Assembly: GCA_012517865.1 (NCBI GenBank)
Contig: JAAYUC010000001.1
Location: 1-64,000, forward strand
Source of the DNA: Chloroflexota bacterium
Lineage (GTDB): Bacteria > Chloroflexota > Anaerolineae > Anaerolineales > Anaerolineaceae
Length of the DNA stretch: 64,000 nucleotides
Direction: 5' to 3'
Shown here: positions 35,963 through 44,702 of the stretch, piece by piece
How the letters are laid out: each line of letters opens with the position of its first letter
Position numbering within the stretch: position 1 is the first letter of the stretch
The notes under the pieces: model-generated
Database searches by the model: none
What the model saw: the letters and a program-made list of their open reading frames with translations, nothing else
Told to the model about the DNA's origin: nothing
Made by a program: the position numbers and the translations under genes

Positions 35963-36967
35963 ATGACTAAACGTGTAGCAATTTACTTACAGGACGCGCA
36001 TGATTTGCGGGAAGGCCTGGATATTGTCCGGTACGCGGAAGAAAAAGGTTTTGAGGCGGTCTGGCAGGCGGAAAGCCGGCTGGTTCGCGACGCGATTGTC
36101 CCGATGGCGGCCTATGCGGCAGTGACCGAGCGCCTCAAGGTGGGTTCCGGCGTTATTAACAACTGGACCCGCAACATTGGTCTGCTTGCTTCCACTTTCC
36201 TAACACTGGACGACCTGGCCCCAAACCGGATTATTTGCGGCATTGGGGCATGGTGGGACCCGCTGGCGAAAAATGTCGGTATTAACCGCACCAAACCATT
36301 GAAAGCGATGGAAGAAACTGTGACAGTTTTACGCAAACTGCTTAATATGGAGCGGGTGACTTTTGAAGGCGAATTCGTCAATGTGCACGGAATTGAACTG
36401 GATGTTGTCCATGGCCGAAGAGAGCCGCGCAATGTCCCGATTTACATTGGCGCGACTGGCGACAAAATGATGGAAATGGCAGGAAGAATTGCGGACGGCG
36501 TGGTGATGAATTACTGCGTGCCGGTAGATTACAATGACATCGCGATTGAACAGCTGATGGTCGGCTTGAAAAATGCAGGCCGACGCCTGGAGGATTTTGA
36601 CCGTCCGCAGCTGGTAGTTTGTTCGGTGGATGAAGACCACGACCGGGCCATCGACACCACCCGCGAGCTGCTGTGCCAGTACCTCGCTCAGCAGCCGCAC
36701 ATCGCCAAAGCCTCCGGGGTGTCGACTGAAGTTGTGCAAAAAATCCAGGCAATTCTGGGCTGGCCTGCCACGCACGAACAAATTCAAAAGGCCAAACACC
36801 TGGTTCCGGAAGAGTTAATTCACCGCATCACGGCCAGCGGCACCCCTTCCGAAGCCAAAGCCAAGGTTCAGGAATACATTGACCACGGCTGTACCTGTCC
36901 AATTCTTTATGCCGTTGGCGGCAATGCCAAACTGCTTATTGATACGTTTGCTCCGGAGCATACATGA
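35963..36967 (+). CDS. F420-dependent luciferase-like oxidoreductase (LLM class)
   Basis: A 334-residue bacterial-luciferase-like protein. It has the (beta/alpha)8 pattern with [20 protein letters not shown] and [22 protein letters not shown], which resembles the F420 members related to methylene-tetrahydromethanopterin reductase. Its place directly after cofC and next to npdG makes F420 rather than FMN the likely cofactor. AAAGGGAACC precedes the ATG. The substrate is unknown; the neighbouring amidohydrolase and Mo hydroxylases suggest a heterocycle or its breakdown product. Confidence 0.82.
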   Translation: MTKRVAIYLQDAHDLREGLDIVRYAEEKGFEAVWQAESRLVRDAIVPMAAYAAVTERLKVGSGVINNWTRNIGLLASTFLTLDDLAPNRIICGIGAWWDPLAKNVGINRTKPLKAMEETVTVLRKLLNMERVTFEGEFVNVHGIELDVVHGRREPRNVPIYIGATGDKMMEMAGRIADGVVMNYCVPVDYNDIAIEQLMVGLKNAGRRLEDFDRPQLVVCSVDEDHDRAIDTTRELLCQYLAQQPHIAKASGVSTEVVQKIQAILGWPATHEQIQKAKHLVPEELIHRITASGTPSEAKAKVQEYIDHGCTCPILYAVGGNAKLLIDTFAPEHT

Positions 36968-37428
36968 AAAAGCAGGCAACTTCCGACCGCTGCTTTGTTT
37001 GCGGCCGCGAAAATCCTATCAGCCTGGGGATAAAGTTTTATGTAGATGAGAAAGGCGACACGGTCGCGGACGTCACTTTTTCTGAGGATTACCAGGGATA
37101 TCCCGGTATCGTGCATGGAGGTGTGTCCGCTGCTGTACTTGACGAAATTTGCGGCCGGGCTTTTTCGGATAACGGCGACCAGTTCATGCTGACCAGCGAA
37201 CTGACTGTGCGCTATCGCAAACCGGTGCCGGTAAATACACCGCTGATTGCCAAAGGTTACAAGGTCAGTAGAAAAGGACGCGTGGCATTTGCTCGCGGCG
37301 AACTGATAGATCAGGCTGGCAATGTTTTGGTGGAGGCTCACGGGACTTATGTAGATATCCCTGAGGAAAAACTCAAGGAAATGAATCCCGCTCAATTTGG
37401 TTGGAGGGTAACCCCAGATGAACACTGA
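36964..37428 (+). CDS. PaaI-like hotdog thioesterase
   Basis: A 154-residue hotdog-fold protein. The core block [19 protein letters not shown] contains the catalytic region of PaaI-type acyl-CoA thioesterases. The N terminus has CFVCGRENP, a short motif common in this subgroup. It overlaps the LLM gene by 4 bp and the next gene by 11 bp. It may release a CoA intermediate produced by the pathway, or be a housekeeping acyl-CoA hydrolase; the sequence does not decide. Confidence 0.82.
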   Translation: MKKQATSDRCFVCGRENPISLGIKFYVDEKGDTVADVTFSEDYQGYPGIVHGGVSAAVLDEICGRAFSDNGDQFMLTSELTVRYRKPVPVNTPLIAKGYKVSRKGRVAFARGELIDQAGNVLVEAHGTYVDIPEEKLKEMNPAQFGWRVTPDEH

Positions 37429-38203
37429 AGATACTCGCTACATCAGACCAAAGAACTTGCAGGAGTTGGAAGCGCTCCTGAAGCAGAAATACGGACGCTG
37501 CCGAATACTCGCGGGAGGCGCGTTTTCTCCCGCGCGAGTTGAAGCTGATGAAATACTTATCGACCTGCAGGACGCTGGCTTAAACCAGGTGGTCCTTGAG
37601 AATGATACGATTCGCATCGGAGCGGCAGCCAGCCTACAGCAAATATTGGAGGGGCTGCACGCGATTGCCGAAATCAGAGAACCTTTGGAAATTGAAGCCG
37701 GCCTGAACGTGCGCGAAAGTCTGAGCCTGTTGAACTATTTGCGGACTGCTGAAACGCGCTCTCCATTCCTGACGGCATTGTTAGCTTTAACCCCCGAGGT
37801 GGAATTGATACCTTCCGGCAGAAAACTTGCCCTTGAAGCATTTCTTGGGCAGGAAAATACAGACAGCCGTGAAATCCCAATTTATGTGAATTTTCAATAT
37901 CCAAAAGGATTTGCCTGGGAGTCCATCGCGCGCGCTCCAAAAGACCGGCCAATCATCTGCGTGACCGTCGGCCGCAATAAAAGCGGGCGGTTGCGCGTAG
38001 CTTGCGGAGGCAATGAAGCCTTTCCCAGGATTATCGAAACTGAAGCGCGGGCAGAAGGCCTATTCACATCAGTCCGGAAAGCGTATGAACACAGTGCTGA
38101 TGCCTGGGCATCGGAGGAGTACCGCCAGGAAATGAGTCAAATTCTGCTATCGCGCTGCTTGAGAAAGCTTGGATTAATCGCAGAATATCAGGAGGAAAAA
38201 TGA
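37418..38203 (+). CDS. Diverged FAD-binding subunit of a molybdenum hydroxylase (CoxM-like)
   Basis: A 261-residue protein with the order of the CoxM/XdhB family: an N-terminal IRPKNLQELEALL, a phosphate-loop position and a C-terminal CO-dehydrogenase flavoprotein-like domain (ICVTVGRNKSGRLRVACGG). The usual AGGTDL flavin loop reads AGGAFSPAR, and the GN-x-ASP-x-D segment cannot be found, so FAD binding may be weak or lost. It overlaps the thioesterase by 11 bp and the large subunit by 4 bp, and is probably part of that enzyme. Confidence 0.7.
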   Translation: MNTEDTRYIRPKNLQELEALLKQKYGRCRILAGGAFSPARVEADEILIDLQDAGLNQVVLENDTIRIGAAASLQQILEGLHAIAEIREPLEIEAGLNVRESLSLLNYLRTAETRSPFLTALLALTPEVELIPSGRKLALEAFLGQENTDSREIPIYVNFQYPKGFAWESIARAPKDRPIICVTVGRNKSGRLRVACGGNEAFPRIIETEARAEGLFTSVRKAYEHSADAWASEEYRQEMSQILLSRCLRKLGLIAEYQEEK

Positions 38204-41109
38204 AACTAAACCTCCAAATCAACGGACAGCCGCAGGTGGTTGAAGCGGCACTTGGCGAACGCCTGATGGATGTTCTTCGCCGTTTGGGTTACCTGGGAGT
38301 AAAGTCCGGCGGCTGCAAAAAAGGGGAATGCGGAGCCTGTATCGTGCTGATGGATGGAAAACCAGTCAACAGCTGCATGTTCCTTGCTGTGCAGGCCGTT
38401 GGGCACGCGCTGACAACGATTGAAGGTCTTGGTTCCGCAGCAAATCAGGGCTGGAAACAGACAGAAGGATTGAGCCCGCTGCAAAGAGCGTTCATCGAGA
38501 ATGGTTCCATTCAGTGCGGGTATTGTACTTCCGCAATGATTCTTGCCGCGAAAGCACTGCTGGAGCGCAATCCAGACCCCAGTGAGGAAGAGGTTCGTAC
38601 CGCGCTGTCCGGCATCCTCTGCCGCTGCACGGCATACGTCAAACCAGTGGAAGCCGTGCTGCAGGCCGCTGCAGAGATGCGCTCCGCGAAACAACCGGGA
38701 ACCGGCGGGCACTTGCCAGAAACACCGAAGTTAATCCCTGTGGATGACTTACCCTCCACACAGGTCGTCGGGAAATCAGCCATTAAAGTGGATGCTGCCA
38801 AACTGGCACAAGGGAAGGCTGCCTTCACTGCTGATTTCGTTCAGCTGGGCACTCTGGTCGCGCGCGTTCTGCGCAGTCCGGTCGCGCATGCCCGCATCGT
38901 CGCGATTAACACAGAAAAGGCGAAAGCGCTGCCCGGCGTGGCCGCGGTATTGACCTGGAAAGACCTGCCCAGGGTGGCATATTCTACCGCCGGACAGTCG
39001 GACCCGATTCCTGGACCGCTGGACAGCTTCTCGCTCGATAACAAGGTGCGCTTTATAGGCGACCGGGTCGCATTTGTTGCCGCGGAAAGCGCGGAAATTG
39101 CTGAAGAAGCGCTGAACCTCATTGAGGTGGAGTACGAGGAACTGCCTGCCGTGCTCGATGCCAGGGACGCGATAAGACCCGGCGCTCCGGTCATTCACGA
39201 CGAAGAAGACTACGTCAACTTTGCGGACTCAGACCCATCTGTCAATCTTGCCGCCAAGATTCGCATTGATATCGGAAATGTGGAAAAAGGGTTCGCTGAG
39301 GCGGATCGCATTTTCGAACGGGAGTATGTCACCTCCAAGGTGCAGCAGGCGCACATAGAACCGCATGTGGCTTTCTCTTATTGGGATCCGGATGACCGAT
39401 TGGTAATCGTGACCAGCACACAGGTTCCATTCCATGTGCGTCGCATGGTCGCTCCGCTTGTGAAACTGCCGGTCAAGCGCATCAGGGTCATTAAACCCCG
39501 CATCGGCGGCGGATTTGGCAATAAACAGGAAGTCTTGATTGAAGATGTCGTCGCGCATCTGACAATTGCGACTGGCAAACCGGTCGTGTATGAAATGTCC
39601 CGCGAGGAAGAATTTATAGCGTCCCGGTCGCGCCACCCTATGCGCGTCAAAATGCGCACTGGTGTAAAGTTGGACGGAACAATTACCGCCAACGAAATGA
39701 TTATCCTGAGCGACACCGGCGCTTACGGATCCCACGCCCTGACGGTGACAGGCAACACCGGGCAGAAATCCATGGCTCTCTACGTTGGGGATGGGGAATA
39801 CCGAAAAGCGCCGAATATTCGCTTTTATGCGGATATCGTTTATACAAACAGGCCGCCTTCCGGAGCTTATCGCGGGTACGGCGTCCCGCAGGGGTATTGG
39901 CCGGTCGACCGTCACATGGAGACAATCGCACGTGAATTGGGGTTGGACCCGCTCGCGTTTCGGTTGAAGAACGCTCTGCGCGCAGGGGAGTTCCAGCCGT
40001 TCAGTACCTCCTGGAATGAAGGAAGGGAACCGCGACCGGAAGTTGTACATACCGTCGGGCTCGAAGAGTGCGTTCGGGAAGGCCGCGCCGCGATTGGTTG
40101 GGATGAAAAATTTGGTAATCCAGCCTGGCACGAAGTCCCGGGAAAGCCCCATCTGCGCAGAGGAATAGGGGCAGCCTTGGTGATGCAAGGGACAGCTATT
40201 CCTTACCTGGATATGGGCGGAGCAAGTCTCAAACTGAATGACGATGGTTCGTTTAATCTCCTGGTAGGGGCTACGGACCTGGGAACCGGGTCTGATACCA
40301 TCTTGGCGCAAATGGCGGCTGAGGTTTTGGGCGTGAAGGAGGATGATATTATTGTTTACTCCTCCGATACTGACTTTACCCCGTTTGATAAAGGCGCCTA
40401 TGCATCTTCAACGACGTACATATCCGGGACTGCTGTAATAAAGGCTGCCCAACAAGTGGCTGAGAAGATTAAAACCAGGGCGAGCGCGATGTTCGCAGAA
40501 TCAGGGAAGCCTGTTCCGGTGGAGCAAATTGTGCTTGCCGAAGGCAAAGTGCACGGACCTGCCGGCCAGAGTTTCAGCCTTGCTGAAATCGCGTTGAACA
40601 GCCTGCATCACACCGACCAGGAGCAAATCATGGCTGTTGCATCCCATGTCTCCCCGAGTTCGCCTCCGCCATTTGCGGCGCAATTTGCCACCGTCCTGGT
40701 CGACCTGCAAACTGGACAGGTCACCGTGGAAGACCTGGTTATGGCTGTCGATGCCGGCGTCATCATCAACCCCCGTACGGCCTCTGGGCAGATAGAAGGT
40801 GGCATGGCGCAGGCTCTTGGCTACGGCGTATGCGAGGAAATGGTTTACGATGAACGCGGCCGGGCGCGAGAGAAGGACTTGGTGGATTATCATATTTTCC
40901 GCGCCGACGAGATGCCTCGCATGCAGACCATCTTTATTGAGACATATGAAAAATCGCATCCCTTCGGAGCAAAAGCGGTGGCAGAAATCCCCATGAACGG
41001 CGTGGCGCCGGCTGTTGGGAACGCTGTCCTGGATGCGTGCGGAGCGGATATTCTGGATAATCCAATTACGCCGGAAAAAGCCTGGCGGGCTCGAAAAATC
41101 AAAGTTTAG
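38200..41109 (+). CDS. Molybdenum hydroxylase, fused 2Fe-2S and molybdopterin subunits (xanthine dehydrogenase family)
   Basis: A 969-residue protein. Residues 1-160 hold two 2Fe-2S clusters: C39, C44, C47 and C59 of the plant-type cluster, then QCGYC and CRC of the second. From about 200 on comes the molybdopterin domain with IGGGFGNKQE, PPSGAYRGYGVPQ and the active-site Glu region FGAKAVAEIP. Family members hydroxylate purines, nicotinate or other heterocycles with water. Electrons would pass through the adjacent CoxM-like subunit. The selenium-dependent type is possible given SsnA nearby, but the Se ligand is not encoded. Confidence 0.9.
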   Translation: MKLNLQINGQPQVVEAALGERLMDVLRRLGYLGVKSGGCKKGECGACIVLMDGKPVNSCMFLAVQAVGHALTTIEGLGSAANQGWKQTEGLSPLQRAFIENGSIQCGYCTSAMILAAKALLERNPDPSEEEVRTALSGILCRCTAYVKPVEAVLQAAAEMRSAKQPGTGGHLPETPKLIPVDDLPSTQVVGKSAIKVDAAKLAQGKAAFTADFVQLGTLVARVLRSPVAHARIVAINTEKAKALPGVAAVLTWKDLPRVAYSTAGQSDPIPGPLDSFSLDNKVRFIGDRVAFVAAESAEIAEEALNLIEVEYEELPAVLDARDAIRPGAPVIHDEEDYVNFADSDPSVNLAAKIRIDIGNVEKGFAEADRIFEREYVTSKVQQAHIEPHVAFSYWDPDDRLVIVTSTQVPFHVRRMVAPLVKLPVKRIRVIKPRIGGGFGNKQEVLIEDVVAHLTIATGKPVVYEMSREEEFIASRSRHPMRVKMRTGVKLDGTITANEMIILSDTGAYGSHALTVTGNTGQKSMALYVGDGEYRKAPNIRFYADIVYTNRPPSGAYRGYGVPQGYWPVDRHMETIARELGLDPLAFRLKNALRAGEFQPFSTSWNEGREPRPEVVHTVGLEECVREGRAAIGWDEKFGNPAWHEVPGKPHLRRGIGAALVMQGTAIPYLDMGGASLKLNDDGSFNLLVGATDLGTGSDTILAQMAAEVLGVKEDDIIVYSSDTDFTPFDKGAYASSTTYISGTAVIKAAQQVAEKIKTRASAMFAESGKPVPVEQIVLAEGKVHGPAGQSFSLAEIALNSLHHTDQEQIMAVASHVSPSSPPPFAAQFATVLVDLQTGQVTVEDLVMAVDAGVIINPRTASGQIEGGMAQALGYGVCEEMVYDERGRAREKDLVDYHIFRADEMPRMQTIFIETYEKSHPFGAKAVAEIPMNGVAPAVGNAVLDACGADILDNPITPEKAWRARKIKV

Positions 41110-41120
41110 AGGTTGTGCCG

Positions 41121-42497
41121 ATGATGCCAATTTTTGGGAGCACACAAAAAAATCTCGACCGCGTTTATGTCATTGGACATATCAATCCCGATACGGATTC
41201 CATCGCATCTGCTGTAGGTTATGCCTGGCTTCTGAGCGAGAGGGACGGAACTTCCACGGTTCCCGCGCGGGCGGGCGCGATTAACCGTCAGACTGCCTTT
41301 GTTTTGAAGTTGTTGAACCTTGACCCACCTTTGCTTCTGACTGACGCGTCATCGCGTTTTGAATCTGTGATGCGCCGACTGGATGTCGTCAGCCCGGAAA
41401 AGTCTTTGCTGGAAGCCTGGACGATTCTGACCCGGACAGGCGGCATCGCGCCGGTTGTGAATGCTGACGGCACGCCGTATGGGATTGTGACTGGCAAGAG
41501 TCTGTTTGACTTTTTACGCAACATTGTTGGTCCTCATCCCAAGTATCGGGATATGACCATCGCCGAGCTGCTGGACATTCCCTGTCGCGAGGCTGCCCAG
41601 ACTGATATCCCCAAGTTCCAGACCGGCACGCGCATCAAAGATGTTATCAATCGTCTGCTGCGGCTGGAAGCTGACGAGTATTGGGTTTTGGATGATCACA
41701 AACGCTACCTTGGCGTTGTCCGTCAGCGTGATTTGCTCAATCCACCGCGCATCAAAGTGGTATTGGTCGATCATAATGAACCCCAACAATCCATCGCTTC
41801 TCTGGAAGAAGCCGAACTGCTCGAAATCCTGGATCATCACCGCCTGGGCAACCAATCCACGCATCAACCAATTAAATTCACGGTGGATACTGTCGGAAGC
41901 ACTTCGACCTTGGTCTCCGAACAGACGGAAGACGCGGGCTTGAGCGCGCCGCCAGCAATCGCGGGATTGCTTTTGGCCGGTTTGCTCTCGGATACTTTAA
42001 TTCTGACCTCTCCGACGACAACGGAGAGGGATAGAGCGGCTGCAAACCGCCTGGCTCGCTGGGCGTTTGTGCCGGGCTCGCCTCTGGAAGAAGAAACCAT
42101 AAAATCTTACGGTGAAAAAATTGTGCAGGCCGGCGCCGGCCTCTCCACCCAGGTCCCTGATGAGGTCGTGACGACTGATATGAAAATTTATGAGACCGCT
42201 GGGTACAAGTTCGCCATCGCGCAAGCCGAAACCTCGGATATCTATGAGGTCGGTGATTACATCCCGAAGCTTCAGACAGCCCTCAAGAACCTGCAGAACA
42301 GGCTGGGTCTGGATTTTGCCGGCTTGATGGTGACAGATGTGGTGGAGGGTTCCAGCCGACTAATCTTTGTGAACGCTCCGCCGGCTCTGGATGAATTGCC
42401 CTATCGACCGCTGCCGGATGGTACGCGCTTTGCTGAAGGCGTGGTATCCCGGAAGAAGCAGCTGCTCCCAATTGTCCTTTCGCTGCTCGAGGTTTAA
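41121..42497 (+). CDS. Manganese-dependent inorganic pyrophosphatase with CBS domains (DHH family II)
   Basis: A 458-residue DHH-family protein. Metal motifs are GHINPDTDSIASAVGY at the N terminus, VDHNE in the middle and DHHR. Between the first and second motifs are two CBS domains (about 75-240), the regulatory insert of CBS-PPases that bind adenine nucleotides. The C-terminal DHHA2 domain ends SRKKQLLP. It hydrolyses pyrophosphate. ATG 41121 is preferred to GTG 41115 on TAGAGG spacing. Inside this operon it could remove the PPi made by CofC and MocA. Confidence 0.92.
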   Translation: MMPIFGSTQKNLDRVYVIGHINPDTDSIASAVGYAWLLSERDGTSTVPARAGAINRQTAFVLKLLNLDPPLLLTDASSRFESVMRRLDVVSPEKSLLEAWTILTRTGGIAPVVNADGTPYGIVTGKSLFDFLRNIVGPHPKYRDMTIAELLDIPCREAAQTDIPKFQTGTRIKDVINRLLRLEADEYWVLDDHKRYLGVVRQRDLLNPPRIKVVLVDHNEPQQSIASLEEAELLEILDHHRLGNQSTHQPIKFTVDTVGSTSTLVSEQTEDAGLSAPPAIAGLLLAGLLSDTLILTSPTTTERDRAAANRLARWAFVPGSPLEEETIKSYGEKIVQAGAGLSTQVPDEVVTTDMKIYETAGYKFAIAQAETSDIYEVGDYIPKLQTALKNLQNRLGLDFAGLMVTDVVEGSSRLIFVNAPPALDELPYRPLPDGTRFAEGVVSRKKQLLPIVLSLLEV

Positions 42498-43285
42498 TGG
42501 ATTCTATCCTTGAGAAACTGGCAGAATGCAGTCAGCGGCAGCAGCCGGTTTGTCTGTGCGTGGTGGTCGACGCGAAGGGGGGCGTTCCCAGGCACGCTGG
42601 CAGCAAAATGCTTGTTTTTCCTGATGGAACCACGATGGGCACTGTGGGAGGCGGAGGTGTGGAGGCGGCTGTGAAGGCGGCTGCATTGGACGCGTTTGTA
42701 ACCCGAAAGCCCTCGCTTGTGCATTATTCCCTGAACGCCCAGGACGAGAGCTCGTTAGGCATATGCGGAGGGGAGATGCAGGTTTACGTTGAACCAATAT
42801 TGGCACAACCAACGCTTCTTGTGATTGGCGCGGGGCATGTGGGTAAGGCTGTCGCCCGGTTAGCGAAATTCCTGAACTTTCGCGTAATCGTTTCTGATGA
42901 CCGGCCAGATTTTTGTAACCCTGTGGAGTTTCCGGAAGCGGACCTGCTGCTTCCGTTGCCAATGCAGGAAATCCCAAAGGCTATGGAAATTGATAATCAG
43001 ACGTTCATTGTGGACGTCAGCAGAGGCAGCGATCTGGATGTTCTTGGGCTGCCGGTGCTGCTTGCCGCGCATCCAGCATATATCGGGGTTATAGGATCCC
43101 GCCGGCGTTGGGAAACAACGCGCAAGGCATTGTTAGAGAAAGGCTTATCCGCGGAGGATATCGCCCGCCTGAAATCTCCGATCGGGATACATATTCACGC
43201 GGAGACGCCGGAAGAAATCGCGGTGAGCATCCTTGCGGAGATAATCGGCATCAAAAACGGGCCTTCTGGTCAGCAGACCAAATAA
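42497..43285 (+). CDS. xdhC: XdhC-family molybdenum cofactor insertion/sulfuration chaperone
   Basis: A 262-residue XdhC/CoxI protein. The N-terminal block ends in GTVGGGGVE (47-55) and a CGGEMQVYVEP motif follows. The C-terminal half is a Rossmann domain (LLVIGAGHVGKAVARLA) ending with the conserved Gly/Ser/Arg-Arg motif GVIGSRRRWE. XdhC binds Moco, promotes its sulfuration and delivers it to the apo-hydroxylase. It overlaps the pyrophosphatase by 1 bp and is followed 10 bp later by the second hydroxylase. Confidence 0.92.
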   Translation: MDSILEKLAECSQRQQPVCLCVVVDAKGGVPRHAGSKMLVFPDGTTMGTVGGGGVEAAVKAAALDAFVTRKPSLVHYSLNAQDESSLGICGGEMQVYVEPILAQPTLLVIGAGHVGKAVARLAKFLNFRVIVSDDRPDFCNPVEFPEADLLLPLPMQEIPKAMEIDNQTFIVDVSRGSDLDVLGLPVLLAAHPAYIGVIGSRRRWETTRKALLEKGLSAEDIARLKSPIGIHIHAETPEEIAVSILAEIIGIKNGPSGQQTK

Positions 43286-43295
43286 AGGAGTACTT

Positions 43296-44702
43296 ATGTG
43301 GAAAAACTACTACATTGTGCAGACAGTGGATGAACTCGTGGGGCTCTTATCATCGCAGACCGGACAAACGCGGATTATTGCTGGCGGAACAGACCTGATG
43401 GTAGAGATACGCAACGGCAAATGGCCCGAGCTTGATACCGTGCTGGATATTTCCCGCGTGCCAGGATTGGACCAGATTTCCTACGATGCTGATGGAATCA
43501 TCCACATCGGCGCGTTGGTGACTCATAACGACATCATCCGTTCCAATCTCATCCGTGAGCGCGGCTTTCCGCTGCTGCAAGCCTGCGCGCGCGTCGCCAG
43601 CCCCCAACTGCGCAACCGCGGCACGGTGGCAGGCAACCTTATCACGGCATCACCCGCGAATGACACCATTACGCCGTTGATGGCCTTGGATGCGAGACTC
43701 GTCTTGCGTTCTTTGGGCGGCACGCGCGTTGTTCCACTTCGGGAATTTTATACCGGCTTGCGCAAAACTGTGCTGCAGCCTGACGAGTTCGTCACAGAAA
43801 TCCAATTTGACGGTATGCGTCAGAATCAGTTCGGGAACTTCAGGAAAAACGCGCTGCGAAGGGCTCAGGCCATCTCTGTAATCAATTGCTGCGCTGTGTT
43901 GAGTATGGACGGCTCCCAGATTGTGCAAGCTGCCCTGACATTAGGTTCTGTCGCGGCCACCGTTCTGCATGCCAGAAGCGCGGAAGAATTCCTGGTCGGA
44001 AAAGCCCTGGACGCAGATGTCATCACGCGAGCAGCGGAGCTGGCAGTCGCAGACGCGGCCCCTATCAGTGATATCCGGGCTTCAGACGCGTACCGTGCTT
44101 ACATGCTAAAAGTCATCGTTGAAGAGGCTTTGACCGATATTCATAAGGGCAACCTGGCGGACTCAGTCCCCGCGCGCGTTCCAACGCTGGACAGCAAACA
44201 GGGGTTCTCAGCTCATCCGGCGGAAAATTGGGATGGAAAGGTAATCCATACGACAATAAATGGCCAGGAGTATTTCATTCCTTATTACGGCGATCATACT
44301 CTGATGAGTCTGATACGCGATTACGTCGGATTAACCGGCACGAAAACCGGCTGCGAGGAGGGCGAGTGCGGCGCCTGTACCATCTTCCTGGATGGTAAAG
44401 CGGTCGTAAGCTGCCTGATTCCTGCTCCGCGCGCGCATAATGCCGTCATAACTACAGTTGAGGGCATAGGGGATGGGAATGAGCTTCACCCGGTTCAGCA
44501 GGCCTTCATCGACCACGCGGCTGTGCAGTGTGGTTACTGCACGCCAGGTTTTGTGATGTCGGCCGTCAAACTGCTTGAAGAAATTCCCCATCCCGACCGG
44601 GAAACAATACAAAGAGGCATCTCCGGGAATTTGTGCCGCTGCACAGGGTATTACAAAATTATTCAGGCGATTGAATCCGCCAGCCTGAAGATGGAGGCAT
44701 GA
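43296..44702 (+). CDS. Molybdenum hydroxylase, fused FAD-binding and 2Fe-2S subunits
   Basis: A 468-residue fusion. Residues 1-285 are the FAD-binding subunit with IIAGGTDL (27-34), RNRGTVAGNL and ITASPANDT, so all flavin motifs are intact. Residues from about 305 on form the two-cluster ferredoxin subunit with GCEEGECGACT, QCGYCTPG and LCRCTGYY. This mirrors the other hydroxylase, where the iron-sulfur part is fused to the Mo subunit instead. It overlaps the Mo subunit gene by 4 bp. AAGGAG before the ATG. Confidence 0.92.
   Translation: MWKNYYIVQTVDELVGLLSSQTGQTRIIAGGTDLMVEIRNGKWPELDTVLDISRVPGLDQISYDADGIIHIGALVTHNDIIRSNLIRERGFPLLQACARVASPQLRNRGTVAGNLITASPANDTITPLMALDARLVLRSLGGTRVVPLREFYTGLRKTVLQPDEFVTEIQFDGMRQNQFGNFRKNALRRAQAISVINCCAVLSMDGSQIVQAALTLGSVAATVLHARSAEEFLVGKALDADVITRAAELAVADAAPISDIRASDAYRAYMLKVIVEEALTDIHKGNLADSVPARVPTLDSKQGFSAHPAENWDGKVIHTTINGQEYFIPYYGDHTLMSLIRDYVGLTGTKTGCEEGECGACTIFLDGKAVVSCLIPAPRAHNAVITTVEGIGDGNELHPVQQAFIDHAAVQCGYCTPGFVMSAVKLLEEIPHPDRETIQRGISGNLCRCTGYYKIIQAIESASLKMEA

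Noticed and set aside
39229-40311. 360-codon minus-strand frame inside the Mo hydroxylase gene
   Set aside because: Shadow of the 969-residue hydroxylase, whose Moco motifs lie on the other strand.
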